A stretch of DNA of 64,000 bases from Lithospermum erythrorhizon. Its lineage: Eukaryota; Streptophyta; Magnoliopsida; Boraginales; Boraginaceae. The notes below the pieces were generated by a model. The model was not told where the DNA came from. It ran no database searches and was given only the letters and a program-made list of their open reading frames with translations. Below are positions 49,021 to 61,299 of the stretch, piece after piece. Where the stretch lies: positions 1 to 64,000 of the forward strand of contig JADFUC010001075.1 of assembly GCA_019722365.1 (NCBI GenBank), in the 5' to 3' direction. Position 1 is the first letter of the stretch, and each line of letters begins with the position of its first letter. Both the position numbers and the translations under genes were made by a program.

Positions 49021-49572
49021 TCAAGCAGCAACCTCACGACGATCCCTGTCAGCTCACTCGCGAATTCTTCGCTCGAGCTCTGGTCTAAAATGTCGGATAA
49101 GACCCTGGACTGGCCAAGCAGCTGCATCCCCCAATACACATATTGTGTGACCTTCAATCTGCTTTGTTACCTCATTAAGCATGTCAATCTCCTCCAATTT
49201 TGCATTACCTACTTTCATTCTGTCCATAATCATCCAAAGCCAGCCAGAACCTTCCCTGCAGGATGTACATTGACCACAACTTTCATGCTTGTAGAAATAA
49301 GAGAGCCTTGCAATGGCATCCACTACATCGGTAGATTTATCCATAACTATAACAACAGTTGTCCTAAGTCCTGTCGTAACAGCCTTAAGTGCATCGAAAT
49401 CCATCAGCACATCATCACAAATATTTTTGGGAATCAAGGGAACGGATGAGCCACCTGGTATAACAGCAAGTAAATTGTCCCACCCACCACGAACACCACC
49501 ACAGTGCCTCTCTATCAATTCTTTTAAAGGTATGCTCATCTCTTCTTCAACAGTAAGGCCTCTCTACAAATA
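49021..49572 (-). pseudogene. NDUFV1: NADH dehydrogenase flavoprotein 1 (complex I 51 kDa), 3' fragment
   Basis: The intact protein is the mitochondrial complex I subunit that binds NADH, FMN and the N3 4Fe-4S cluster. Only the C-terminal third or so is here, beginning [19 protein letters not shown]. Landmarks are [34 protein letters not shown], the cluster motif CGQCTSC (usual CGQCTPC) and GHTIC, the fourth ligand. Lesions: at the 5' edge AGGCCT/T/ACTGTT reads as a 2-base loss from the expected RPCTVEEE; a TGA (49056-49054) replaces what was probably CGA, and after it ten more in-frame codons reach the ancestral stop at 49023-49021. Several usually invariant positions are changed. An acceptor-like TTTGTAG lies just upstream. 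The NADH- and FMN-binding N-terminal region is not found further up. It is a truncated duplicate or a transposon-captured piece, with no functional product. Confidence 0.92.
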
Positions 49573-49639
49573 TTTTTGAAGTCACTTATCCATATTAATT
49601 TATCTTTAATATAACATAAGTTCCAAAATCCAAAAAAAA

Positions 49640-50412
49640 CTGTAAGGCAGAATAAAGGGAATCTAAGAACTTCCAAACATATTTCATAGTTGTTCATCTG
49701 CAAGTCAAGTTCTTTGATGAGCTCTTCAAGCAATTCCCTGACAAATACAAAAAAAAGGAAAAAAGCTGAGTGGTTAACTACAACTATAAAAGAAACGAGA
49801 TTGAAAGAGAATAATATACGATACTATACAACTAATAGGTGAATCTAAGAACTTCCAAACATATTTCATACTTGTTCGTCTGCTTGTTATTCCATTGACA
49901 CATTTAATCAAACACTTTATTGTTTTTTTTCATTTATTCATCATGCTCCTAATTCTTAACAAAATGTAAAGCAAACACCTTCATAATGTGAATAAGAAAC
50001 GACCATTAGTTGCAATCTAACAAAAAAAACCTGAAATATTAATATGAGATTATTCATCAATTCTGTTTGTAAATTTTGACAATTTAAAAACAAACTGGAC
50101 AATCAATTTGGGACAGAGATAGAGTAATTAACGCTCGATCTAGTGCAAAATAATGAATACAAATTAATAAAATTATCACCGTTCTTAGCCTTGAAATTTA
50201 AATATGGAGTATCAAACTGGACAATCAATTTGGGACAGAACAAATAATAATTAAATTAATTTAATTTCGAACCTTTCCTAGCGACTTCACTACTTTCTCG
50301 TGGACTTTGAGTGCGAGATCTTGCGACTCGATATTGTGATTATCATCTTCATAGAGCTTCCTCTTCTCACTTGTAATTCTTTTATCAGATTTAGGCAGAA
50401 AAAGAGAGATGA
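49640..50412 (-). other. exon-like segments of unknown identity
   Basis: On the minus strand, 50390-50274 is open and helical (KRITSEKRKLYEDDN, then LALKVHEKVVKSLGK) and ends AAAG/GTTCG, a possible donor. A polypyrimidine acceptor (TTTTTTTTGTATTTGTCAG) precedes a second open piece at 49739-49665 (ELLEELIKELDLQMNNYEI). The two frames do not join in phase with that donor: the join gives a stop after four codons. If these are exons the gene is broken or the donor is elsewhere. I do not recognise the protein. It lies directly upstream of the NDUFV1 fragment on the same strand. Confidence 0.3.
49659..49700. repeat. 42-bp direct repeat, partner at 49841-49882
   Basis: GAATCTAAGAACTTCCAAAC followed by ATATTTCATA, TTGTTC and TCTGC occurs twice in the same orientation, 182 bases apart, with about three differences. 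The copies span the exon-like piece and its upstream intron-like flank. Confidence 0.9.
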
Positions 50413-52300
50413 ACCATCAGAGCATTTGTGACATAACAAAGAGCTGCAAAAAATTTCCTATAAAAAATTACTGGTAATATAAATAATACTGTGTCATAAA
50501 TTTCATATTAATATTTATTTAACTTAAAATTCCTCATATCAATACTAATTAATTTTTTAATTTCCAATTATATTTTTTTAAAACTTAGAGAATGGCATTT
50601 ATGTGATGGTATATTTTACTGGAATAAACATTTAAATTATTTAGGAAATTAATTCAATTGTTTGTATCATTACTATGACGCGTTGATAATGTAATCATAA
50701 ATTTAAAGGGTTGAATTGTTAACAAAATTTAATCATAATATAAATTAACTAAATTTAATCATAAATTTAAAGTGTCATTACTATGACGTTGTGTTAATTA
50801 TATTGTTCAATTTTTAGAGCAACCAGCCATCTACGAGCAAAATCTTCGGGTAATTCTTGTTCATCAACGACATATATACAATTAAAGCTATAGTTAAAAT
50901 AATATTATATATATATCACTAACTACAAAAGCAACTAATTATAAAATAAAAGTATATATTACAAATCGAGACTTCCATGTGTTCCAATAAACAACTAGAA
51001 AAAACTCAAGCTTAAAATGGTTAAAGGGTCAGTCATCACTTATAAGTATATTTTAATAATTTTGTGATTGAGAAAAAATAAATGACGTAAATCTCTACAG
51101 AGGAACATTCTCAATTTATACGTAAAACATGTCAACAAACGTCACATGCTCGCCCTACATTAACTAATTTAATGCATGCAAAGAATTTAATGGCCATTTA
51201 CACTCACTATATTTGGCTTAAGTTTGGAGGCATTGGGAGTAAGCTTGCATTGTGAAAAATATTATGAAATTTGGTTATGGAACATCTCAATTTGCAAAAT
51301 GCTACACCCGCCCTACATTGTTCAATTTGTATATGCAGAATTTCAATGTATGCATTTACACCTACCATATTATTAAGTTTAATCGCTTTAAAAATAAAGA
51401 GGATATTTGGGTGTGACGTGCTTACAACTCATTCACAAATATCAAAATTATTTAAGATATTTAATATACGTGATACTCTCTATTTCATTTATTAAAAGAT
51501 ATTTATCTAAATATAAAAAAAAATTGAAACAACGATAATAGTGACATTTTTGTGAGTTCACACCATTTTTTTAAAATACATATAAATGGATTTTAAATTT
51601 TTTTGAAAAGTAATTAAAAGATATTCATCATCATATGTTAGAAACGTCACACGTTGAGCATATTTAAAAATAGTTTGAAATTAAAAAATATTAGCATATG
51701 TGATCCTTCATTTAATTTATTAAAAGATATTTGATATAAGTTAAGTAACTAATTAATAGAATACAAAAAAAGAAACTCGGTAAATTATTGCAAAACAAAT
51801 TTATTCAATAACATAATGAAGTCACATTAACATATAGTTAATGTATTATTACATTAGTAAACAAAATGATACATACAAATAAGATTCCGATAACTAAAAA
51901 CAAGAATCTTGATTAATCTTTTTCAAATTAGAGATTTCATTCTCTAGCTTGCTAAATTTTTTTAAGACCCAAGATAATTGTCTTCTCTCTAATCGCGTAC
52001 TTATCCTTCCATTGCCACATTCCACAACCAAAGCTGACTCCTCGACATTTTACTTAATCGTCGAATTCATCATTCTCTTCCAAGAAGTAATTGGATGACA
52101 AATTAACCCGCAATGACACCTAACTATTTCATTTTCTATGCCCTCAAAGTTGGAAGAGTTTTGATTAATTTTAAATATCTACAATACTGAAAGTGACAAT
52201 TCATACTTAGTGTGAGTCTTATCTTATAATAATCTATTTGTTCGTAACTACTTTATTTCATTAATGTATAAATACTAATTTGTCGTAATTCAATAATTTT
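50413..52300. other. no gene seen; AT-rich with degenerate duplications
   Basis: Two related blocks at about 51085-51215 and 51275-51375 share GGAACAT, CTCAATTT, CGCCCTACATT and CATTTACAC in order. Another pair at about 51490 and 51710 shares TTTATTAAAAGATATTT. These are non-coding and probably MITE-derived. Confidence 0.45.
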
Positions 52301-52309
52301 CTGCAGGGA

Positions 52310-52830
52310 GTATCATGATATGATTGAGGACAATTATCTTGAAATGACTCTTAAGTAGAGGGATCAAATAGTTAATGATAATTTTATACACGACTTCAGA
52401 AATTATGTAAGTTACTAGTAATAACTAACATTTTTTAACTACTTAAATTTCATTTATTACATTTTGATTGTGGTTAAATTATTATAAACTAATTGATGCA
52501 AGCATATATATTTTCTAGGTTCAACATAATATGGCGAATGTCAACAACGACTTTTTACCTTGGCTCTAGTCCAATTTAATGGAAATCAATAAGTACAAGG
52601 GTACTACACAACGGTGGACAAGCGCGAGTACAAGGGGGAAATCAAGTGTTATTGGTCCGAGCATCAGCAGGGACGGTGCACCCTAAGATCGAGATCATGC
52701 AAATAAAAAATCAAGCGGAAAAGTTTACTTTTGACGATAATTTGATTATTGCCTCACAGCGTAACAAGTGTTCTACATTGACTATGTGTCGAAATTTGAC
52801 AAGAAATATTCAGCTGCGTTTGCATTAAAA
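52310..52830 (+). pseudogene. possible transposon exon remnants, CACTA-type suspected
   Basis: An open piece at 52305-52407 (HDMIEDNYLEM, then DNFIHDFRNY) is followed by GTAAGT and, 110 bases later, by TTTTCTAG. Joining them continues in frame as VQHNMANVNNDFLPWL before a TAG. A later piece gives MEINKYKGTTQRWTSASTRG then KSSVIGPSISRDG. Its position just left of a CACTA end suggests transposase-related coding, but I have no diagnostic motif. It could equally be a fragment of a host gene. Confidence 0.3.
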
Positions 52831-53562
52831 ATATTTGGTAAGCAGCCAATTGATTTCACCAATATTCAAAGATGACGATGTTTGTTTCTGTAGCAAGAAA
52901 ACCAAAGGACAATACACTGTCAACCAACAATAGAGCCAGATAATGACATTTTTGTGACAAATGGGTTTATAAGGAAGACATGACACTAGTCCAATATTTA
53001 CAGTCTAAGATGAGGAAGAAAGTTAGGACGACAAATCATGAAGTTTAACGACGAGATTTATTAGTTTCATTATTTAAATATAATCAATGTTATCATTAGT
53101 ACACGTTATCTGATAGTGTATTATGTACTCATTTAACATTCATTTTCTCAACTGCGTTATTTGACATATGTATTATACAATTTGAGGTATATTGGCAGAG
53201 GGGAGCTCATAATGGAGGGAGTTTCATTCTGTTTCTACATATTTAGTTGCAATAATTCTTTGAGCTATGTCATTTTTGTGACGTTATAGGATTTCATTTA
53301 TTAATATAAAGATATGAGATTTATGTGATGTTATTCTATTTTCATAAATATTAAGCTAAAGCTGTAAAATATGAAAATATAAATAAATTGACCTATCGTT
53401 ATATTTGGCTTAGACGTTAAGTATCATAAATATCTTAATTTGATATGACCATTTCAGACGTTAATTTTATTTCATAAATATCCACTTACCCCGCAAGGGT
53501 ACGATGTGATTTCTTTTAGAAATTATTGTTCACAAAATTTTTTGTAACAGAAAATATCTTTA

Positions 53563-54890
53563 CACTACGGCAAGTACATGACGTTTGATAGTATGGAAAT
53601 CTGAAAATTCAAGAAATCGATAATATCTTCTTATCTCCTATAAATATAAATTATAACAAGTCATTTATTTCCCCCTTCTGATTTCTTGAGGTAATTTTGC
53701 ATTTTTATTTTTTTGGTGTAATTTAGTTTTTAATTTAATGTTTATTGTAATGTTATACACTAAATTGTCTCTTTTTTGTAGCAAATTTAATTTTAATTTG
53801 AGGTACATTATATTTTCTTAATTCTTCCTTATTATGTACCAAATTTAATCATTTTATATATTAACTTGTTGTACTGTTTATTTTTTTATTAACTTCCTTA
53901 TTAATGAGATATGTTATATTTTTAATAAATAAGAGTCGTTCATTTAAATAATTAATGTTCTTATTATGAATGTTCATCCTCAATGTTTAAATAATTGTTA
54001 ATATTTTTGTTTGATTAATATATGTATGTATATTTTGAATATATATATAAATATATCTATTTATTTAATATATATATACGATTAAAATTTTGTTCTATAT
54101 ATTTTTGGAAAAATTGATTTTTAATTTTTTTTAATTATATTACAACGAGTGACGTTTGTATGGCATTTTTGTTTTTATGATATTTAATTAATTATTTATT
54201 AAATATTACTTATCATACATATTATGGCGAAATTATTTTGGGGTTATGACATTAGATGGCTATATATGCCATTATATTTAATAAATTAATTATTTAATAT
54301 TATAAATATTATTGTATGTAAATCTGCTTTTGGAGATAATACATTTACATTTGTATGCTATTTTATTATTATAATTTAAATTAATTATTTAATATTAATA
54401 GGATGACGTATCAAGGCGAAGCATCTTTTTGGATATAGGCGATTTGTATGGCATTATTTTTATTATTATGTATTTAATAAATTAATTATTTAATATTAAG
54501 AGTGTGACGCGACAAGGCGAAACCTTTTCAAGATATAACATTCTTACGGCTACATGGTTATTAATATATTTAATAAATAAATTATTTAATATTAAGAGTG
54601 TGACGTTATTGTGGCGAAAGCATTTTTGATTATGTGACATTATTATGGAGTTGCTTTTATTATTATATTTAATTAATTGTTTGTGTTTTAAACTAATTAA
54701 GTATGATGAATTAATTAAGCGTGTTTAAATGTGTGACATTTTGCCACATATTCTAAAATTTAATTATATTAATATTAAGTAAATTTTCTTAATTAAGTGT
54801 GTTTTAGGATGTGACGTTTTTGCCACTATAATGAAAATAAGAATTTTTATTATTTATGATATGGGTACAAAATGTCCCAAAGTTGTAGTG
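53563..54890 (+). mobile_element. CACTA (En/Spm-like) transposon end or small derivative
   Basis: The right terminus 54871-54890 reads inward on the minus strand as CACTACAACTTTGGGACATT, then TTGTACCC: a clear CACTA-type TIR. A candidate left terminus at 53563 reads CACTACGGCAAGTACATGAC. It shares CACTAC, a C at position 9 and the ACAT core only, so it is less sure. Target triplets do not match (TTA against GAA). A TATA-like CCTATAAATATAAA lies about 75 bases inside the left candidate. The right part holds subterminal repeats, listed separately. Either this is a 1.3 kb non-autonomous copy or the left candidate belongs to another element. Confidence 0.55.
54149..54830 (+). repeat. subterminal repeat array of the CACTA end
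   Basis: GTGACG-type words followed by GGCGAA or TTGCCAC occur at about 54149, 54403, 54504, 54600, 54733 and 54811. The middle copies are separated by an AT spacer with the phrase TTAATTATTTAATATTAA. Arrays of short motifs next to the TIRs are the usual transposase-binding region of CACTA elements. Confidence 0.6.
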
Positions 54891-55493
54891 GAAAAGATTC
54901 CTTAGTAGGTTTTATCAAATCGAAGAGGTCTCGACTGCCCAAACTATGGATCCTTAAGCTGCTTTTGTTAACGTATTTATTTAGATGTCTCGCTTTTGCT
55001 TTGACTTCGAGCTTAATTCTGATCTTCGATGTAGGCTCGATTTAGGCCGACGGAACTTGATTGATTCACTTGAAATGATGTATCTCCGGCCTCACGGGAC
55101 TCGAGACTGCTCCCTCAACTCGATATATCCGAGCCGGAAGCCTTAGCAAAGTATTCCCCTGTTGGGTTGTGCGACTCTGATTCGGTCTTGGATTTGACCG
55201 TCCGCTTCGTACTCGATGGACTTACCGCAAACGCTCAGAGCGCGACTTGCTTGGGCCCCGTCATGGACTTGTAGCCGATAAGCTACACTGGGACTTTGGA
55301 TTTGGTATTTCACTTTGTGACGGGACTTAGTGGTCATATGACACTGATTCGGGGATGTGACCAGCTTCGAGTAGTAATGGATGAGGCGCCGCCAAGCAAC
55401 GCTGCTGGCTTGTACTACACGGCTCAGCAATTGCTGTCAGAGGCGGGACTGGTGGATATGATCCACGTGGAACTTAGAAAGCGGCATTCTACC

Positions 55494-55600
55494 ACTGGGA
55501 TTTAGTGAGATTTGGCCTCATTTGAGACTTAGTGATTTGGCCTCACTGGGACTTAGTGAGATTTGGCCTCACTGACTTATAATAGATTTGGCCTCACTTG
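55494..55600 (+). repeat. 26-bp tandem repeat, 4 units
   Basis: GGGACTTAGTGAGATTTGG followed by CCTCACT, with variants, repeats with a 25-27 base period from 55494 to 55597, inside the presumed LTR U5 side. Confidence 0.85.
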
Positions 55601-56111
55601 ATTTGAGCTTTGAAGTTTCACACTTCTAAATTTACCACAACGGCCTTAGTAAATTGTTGTCAGAATAATGACAAGCGAACGCTCCAACTTTGCTGGATTT
55701 ATATCGATCAACTAGACAGAGCCTTAGCAAATGCTGCTTGTTTTAGTCCAAATGATATGGATCAATATTCCTATATCTCGATTCGATTAATCAAACCCGG
55801 AATTTATCGCAACATCCAAGTTTATAACAATCGTGGGCTGCGAGTTTAATCCTCGAATATTCGGTTACTCTTGGTGAATCTTACACGATTCTCATTAGAT
55901 TTTGCTTAACTTCAAGGATTATTGGCAAGCCAGGCAATAATCCTTAATTTTGTGCACTGCTTTTAGCCACTGAGGTGTTTTCCAAATGCAATTCACATGG
56001 TGTTTCTTCGGCGGTTCTCAAAGATTTAACTTAGAAATTTCAGATTTTCTCGTGGGGTTTTGTGTGTTTTTGGTCAGGAATCAGGGATCCTATTTTGATC
56101 AAACGGGGGGT

Positions 56112-56119
56112 TATTTATA
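56112..56119 (-). promoter_or_regulatory. LTR TATA box
   Basis: The minus strand reads ACCTATAAATAACCCC. The downstream leader (minus, 56105 to about 55900) lacks frames, as expected for R-U5. Confidence 0.45.
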
Positions 56120-57351
56120 GGTTTTGGGCCTCAAATGCTCACCCTTATCGGCCTATTTAATTCTCGTGGATCACGCATTCGACCATTGAATTTTGAGGCA
56201 AAAGATTCAGACCGGCTTGATAATTTGGAATTACTTGATGACCAAGTAATCCTTTGGGCGCCTCTGCTTGAGCGAGGAAGTTGTTCCGGATTCTTTTCAG
56301 GTCAAGCATATTTCATTGACCCGAACCTCGGAGACCGATTTGCACCACGCGATTGGGAGTACCGATTTAACCACAAACCTGCGGAGCGTGATTTTGCTCC
56401 ACAAACTTGTGGAGTCTTCATTTTAAACCCCGTGGTTTATAGATTTTTTATTTTGAGCCACGTGGTCTTCAGAGCCCCGATTTTGCACCGCGACTTCCTC
56501 GGAGTGCCGATGACCACAAAAATTAGGTTTTCGAGCCCTAATTTTATTTGAAATTTAATGCGAGGCTATTTTCTCGGGAACCCTATTTCGAGTTCAAACT
56601 TAGGTCAATTAATGTAGAAAACCTTATTTTTTACTTCGATCAATTCGTGGCTGATTACCGAACCCTCGCTCGTCCGGTGGCTCGACGCAATTTTTAGGTT
56701 TAATCGGAAGCCTAATCAGCCACGTGGCATTTTAGTGATCCGACCCTTTAATTAATTTGATTAATTTTCCTTAATCAATTTAATTATTTTTTTGATAAAT
56801 TTTCGATGTTTACAGATTGCCCTCGAACTCGTACATACGAGTACGTGTCGGGTTCGACCTGCATAACATCCAAATACGCTGCTAGTCTTTGATAGGTCTT
56901 TATTTTCAAAGACGCTACGCTCTTCCTTTTATGGATGGGTATCCTGTCTCCGCCTTGATTTGTTGGATGACCAATCGATATTGGACCCACTTCGGCGTGT
57001 GAATTTAGTACACATCTTGGTCCCGGTTAACACTTCTCCTCCTGTAGGAGGTCCAGAGTTTGTGATTAACCGTATTTCGGACTTACTGCAGCTTGCATTT
57101 AAGGCTTCTACGGTCCTTAGTTATCATCCATGTCATTTAGGGACTTTGAAGGATGATGACTTGTTTTACAGGGATATTCTGTGGATCACGTGATCACACT
57201 CCCTGGTCAACTCCTGGTCATTCGGGCGACTCTTTAGGATACTAATTTATTTAGATTTGTCAGTGACATAATTTATTTGTATGTCACGATCTCTAATTAA
57301 GTCTTCGGCCCGAGGATTCACTTGACGAAGTCTTAATTTATGCGTGGGATT

Positions 57352-57697
57352 TAATGCCAACATCGCAGCTAGATCCCATTTAATTCTCATTTCGCTAAAG
57401 AATTTAAATTCTTGAGGGTTTTGTGTTAACATGAATTTAGTAATACATGTTAAAACCCATTAATTCTTATCCATAGAGACGATAGGAATCTATTTATTTG
57501 AATTTGATGTTAATATGAATTTAGTACATGTTGTAGTCCTGCTTTTTAATTTCGATCCGTAGACGCCCATTTTATTTAGAATTTATTTGTCAGATTTGAT
57601 GTTAACATGAATTTAGTACATGTTAAGATCCCATTTAAATTTCGATCCTACGGAGGATTTAATCTAGAATTTATTTCTAGAGTTTTTACTACTAACA
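57352..57697 (+). repeat. 80-92-bp degenerate tandem repeat, 4 units
   Basis: Units can be anchored on AACATGAATTTAGTACATG at 57428, 57512 and 57604, with a more diverged unit starting near 57352. Each contains CCCATTTAATT-like and GAATTTATTT-like tracts. The period varies from about 79 to 92. Confidence 0.75.
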
Positions 57698-59849
57698 TAT
57701 TACGATACAAGCATTTTAGATTTATCAGATTTTGAATCCACGTATTTAATCTGAATTAATATTTCAATTTTACATGAATTTGAGTCATGTTAATATTTAA
57801 AATACTAATCTTAACCTCGTGGGGTTTTGTGAATTAATTATTTTAATTTTAGATTTTAATTTAGAATTAAACTCTATTTTTTTCGCCATTTTTCGTCGGT
57901 ACCGTTTATTTGATTAACCGATAATTTTTGGGATAAATTTTCACTTGAAAAATTTTCGCCATCCCATATATTTATTTTGAAGATTTTCTAACCACTCGGC
58001 GATTGTCTCGATATTCCGAACACGAGTTTTACTTGTCCGTAAAAGCAACTACGCATCGGGCTTTTATGGCTTCGTCCACTAGGCTTTGTCTATTTAAGCA
58101 TGAGACGACACAAAAATCAAATTTCACCGCTCTTTTCTTCTTCCCTAGACGCGTTCCTAAGGTACAAGCGAGTATTTTTTATTTATTTTATGTCTTTTCT
58201 TGCACAACTCGACACACTCGATTTTTATATGATTACGTCACCATATTAACATCTCTTCATATGTTCTTGCAAGATTAAAGCTGAGAATTTGCATCAAAGT
58301 CCACAACTTTTTGAAGAATTTTGGGATTTCATCAATAAAGTTAGTAACTTTCTCATACTTTAATTACCTTTATTGTACTTTTTGTTGTGCTTACAGACCC
58401 CAATTACTTCCTCATGTACTTGTCTCGATGATAAAAACAACACTATTTTCACTCTAACCCTCATAACTTCCGTATTACTTTATCCTTTTTAAGATTTTTT
58501 ATATTTCTGTAAATGTTGTTGCGAGACGGTCGCTTTGATAGGTAGAAACTCTTCCAGCTTCATTATGAAAGTCAAGATATAGAGTCCTTGAAGTTTCACT
58601 TTGAGGGTTCGGACTCGACAATCGGCCGCGGTTGGGGGAATTGTTTCTCCAGCTCAAAAACTCGATTGGGGTGATTCAAATTTTCACATGCCTGCCTCGA
58701 GTCTAGTTTGTGCTCAGCCTGTTCCTAGAATTTTCTGGACATTTTAAGCCTCTGTTTTGCTAATGAACGACCGCAGTCGGTTTGGCCCGGTTGCTTTGCT
58801 TTTCTTGGTTTTTGACTTGGCTTCGACTGTGCTTTTTGCATTCATGTAGCATAGGGTTGGAACTTTGCATATAGAATGGACTTTTAGGAACGTTCCCTTC
58901 CCTTCTTTCTTCTTACTTGCTTTGTTTCTTTTCTTGTTTTGTGAGTTGAGCTTATGACTTCAGGATGCCGGAAGACGTGTTTTATCATTCTTTTGTTGAC
59001 GGCTTCCGCTTGAATTAGCTCTGGCAGCTCATGTGAGGTAGGTAGTATGCATATTCTCATAGCTCCTATTCCCTTGGTCCTAGTAAAACCATGATTTTTA
59101 GTGGTATCGAAATGCAGCAAGCAGAACGCTCTCTTGCTCTCGACCACTTGCTCTCGAATTGCTCTATTTCGGCTTCTTCGCCCCTGCCTCACCGACTTTG
59201 TCAGTGGACGTTAGTACAAAGGAAACGCCCTCACTTACTTTCCAACCTTCTTCTTTGGTGTTTGCTTTGATTCTCAGCCCTTTCTTGATTCGATAAACAG
59301 CGAGTAACTCATGAATTGGGGACGGTCGCCATCTCCCACTGCTATTTCATCGCGACGCCGTGCTCCCTCACGGCGAGGGGTAAGCGCCCCATTAGACTAC
59401 GAGTCTTTGAGACTTGTCCTTATCTTTCTTTGAAGCGTACCGCATCATATTGCACTCACACCTCTTATGGCTCGATTTATCTGATTTGCCTCGCATTGCT
59501 GCATTTCCGATTTCGTGCTCATTACCCTTGCCTTGCTATTGCTCTTTTGTCATGCCGCCTATGGTTATCTTTGAGACTATCCTGGCACGCTTCCACTACA
59601 AGCATTTATGGTCCGAGGAGATAAAAGCTCACTACACTTCGTGGCTTATACTGTCAGACAAGTAGTCATGTCGCTGGGGTTGGCCTCACTTTCTACATCG
59701 AATCTCAAAAGGTCGCAATTGGTCTTCTGCTCAAGAGGCTGTCATCTATCGGAGGGACCGATGCCCCATTCTTCCACCTCCTTGGCTTCCGGTTTCGGCA
59801 GTACTTATATCTCAAGGGGCATATCAAGCTTCGGAATGCTCTCTCAAGA

Positions 59850-60770
59850 CTGCGGGTACTTCGAGTACACCGGCTATCGGGAATGGGCGGAAGACGTGTT
59901 TCAGTCATGTGGTAATATCCTGATAAGGCTTTTGTTATCTAATGCGAAGGCTTCTATTTGTGTTTATGACCGCCGTGACGCTTCTTGAAGACTCACAGAC
60001 CGTGCTCGTCCACCAACACTTAAGTATCATTCTCAGGCGAATTATCTTATATCTCTATGGGATTTACCGGAGCTCTCGAGGTCTTTCTCGTGACCGGGTC
60101 GCTTGTTTGATGAAGTTGTTCCTCCGCGAGCGTTTGTGCCTATCTTGGATACGGTAATGTACTCCCCGCTCCCGCTTGCCGCTTCGTTATCACCGCTTGG
60201 CTTCTGGCCTTCTAGATGGAACAATGTATGTCTCGTCATGGATTGGCTTTTGGAATTATCTTCCTCAAGACTCCATGAAGATGGCTACGACTGCAGTTCT
60301 ACCTCGACGTGCTCCTTGGTCCGCTTTGTCCACGCGACCAACCATTCCTCATTGCCGTGCTTGGGATTCTCGTGATAAATATCCCTTTGATGTTCTGGAC
60401 GTTGATGTTGATTTAGAAGAGGAGGTTTATTGTGCAGCCTTCCTATCCTGCTGGTTATGCGTGTTTGTATTTCCCAATCGAGCTCTTGGGTTTTGTATTC
60501 GAGCAAGTTGTATTCAAGAGATGGCTAAAGGCCACGGCCAGTGGTTTGAAGTTGTTAGTTTGGCTCCTCCAGCCCCTACCGCATCTAGGGGCTTGTCCCA
60601 TATATCGCTTTTTGATGATCCTTCAAATTTCCCAAGCATGCTTCTCTACCAATATCTTTTGGTTGACGGGACTTATTTACATGTTGACCGTAGCCACAAT
60701 GCTCAGATCAGTTCCTTCGATGGCGCGGTATCACGGTAAGCGGGTGGTGTGTTTATTCCCTTAACGACGC
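59850..60770 (+). pseudogene. plant mobile domain (PMD, aminotransferase-like) remnant
   Basis: Pieces in changing plus-strand frames follow the PMD order: YFEYTGYREWAEDVF (from 59855), ASICVYDR (about 59950), ISLWDLPEL (about 60050), GRLFDEVVPP (about 60095), then EEEVYCAAFLSCWLCVFVFPN in two abutting parts (about 60418-60482) and MARYHGKRV (about 60718). The family form is W...VL.R....L..A.IY.A.YASLF.YD, then SISLWDL..LGGLP, LYDEV.P and AAFLSCWLC.FVFP. The domain (Pfam PF10536 family, from memory) occurs in MAIN/MAIL plant proteins and, as an extra ORF, in Tat-clade gypsy elements. Frameshifts near 59990 and 60090 disable it. The TE context argues that it is the element's ORF rather than a host MAIN-like gene. 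Confidence 0.75.
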
Positions 60771-61299
60771 GCCTACGCACTTCTTTTCGTGCCTCGATGA
60801 CTTGAAGATGACTCGCCCCCTGCTCCATCGTAACCTTTACTTCTTCGATGACAAAGGAGAGTAAACAGCGAATCGTGCCTTCTTTGGTAGTGTTCGAACG
60901 GGCCGAGTATGCCATGTAGTTGGCTTCGAATTCAAAGTAGAACCCCAACCCCTACACGCTTCTCCGCATGTTTAGATATACAATTCTATTGTACTGTGTC
61001 TTACAAACTGGGCCGAGAAACAGACTTATCCACGGGCCTCAAATTCTCTCAAGCGCATGTGTGTCCTTCTATGAGCAAAGCAATCACCCACACCCTCAGT
61101 GATTCTACTCGAACGCCTAACTCATTGGTATGGGGATCGCGTTCAACAAAGTTCTTTTCTATCCGATATTCCTCTTGTTTGCCTAAGAAGCACGGGTAAA
61201 GGAAAAAGTCCTTCTCCGGCACGATCCTCTTCGGTACGCATCCTTCTTCTTCGATTTTCAAATCACCGTGTCCGCAAAAGAGGAAGCCACTCCTTAGAA

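Noticed and set aside
49012..49449. 145-codon plus-strand frame over the NDUFV1 fragment
   Set aside because: It is the antisense shadow of the NDUFV1 reading frame, which is the recognisable one.
56135..56551. 138-codon plus-strand frame in the gypsy LTR
   Set aside because: It starts at the LTR promoter region on the opposite strand, has repeated R/D-rich phrases from internal repeats, and has no known domain; considered a GC-rich chance frame.
60285..60506. minus-strand frame within the PMD region
   Set aside because: The plus strand carries the recognisable PMD motifs; this is its reverse shadow.
59850..60770. host MAIN/MAIL-type gene encoding a PMD protein
   Set aside because: Several frameshifts, LTR-like flanks and the known presence of PMD ORFs in gypsy elements favour a transposon origin.
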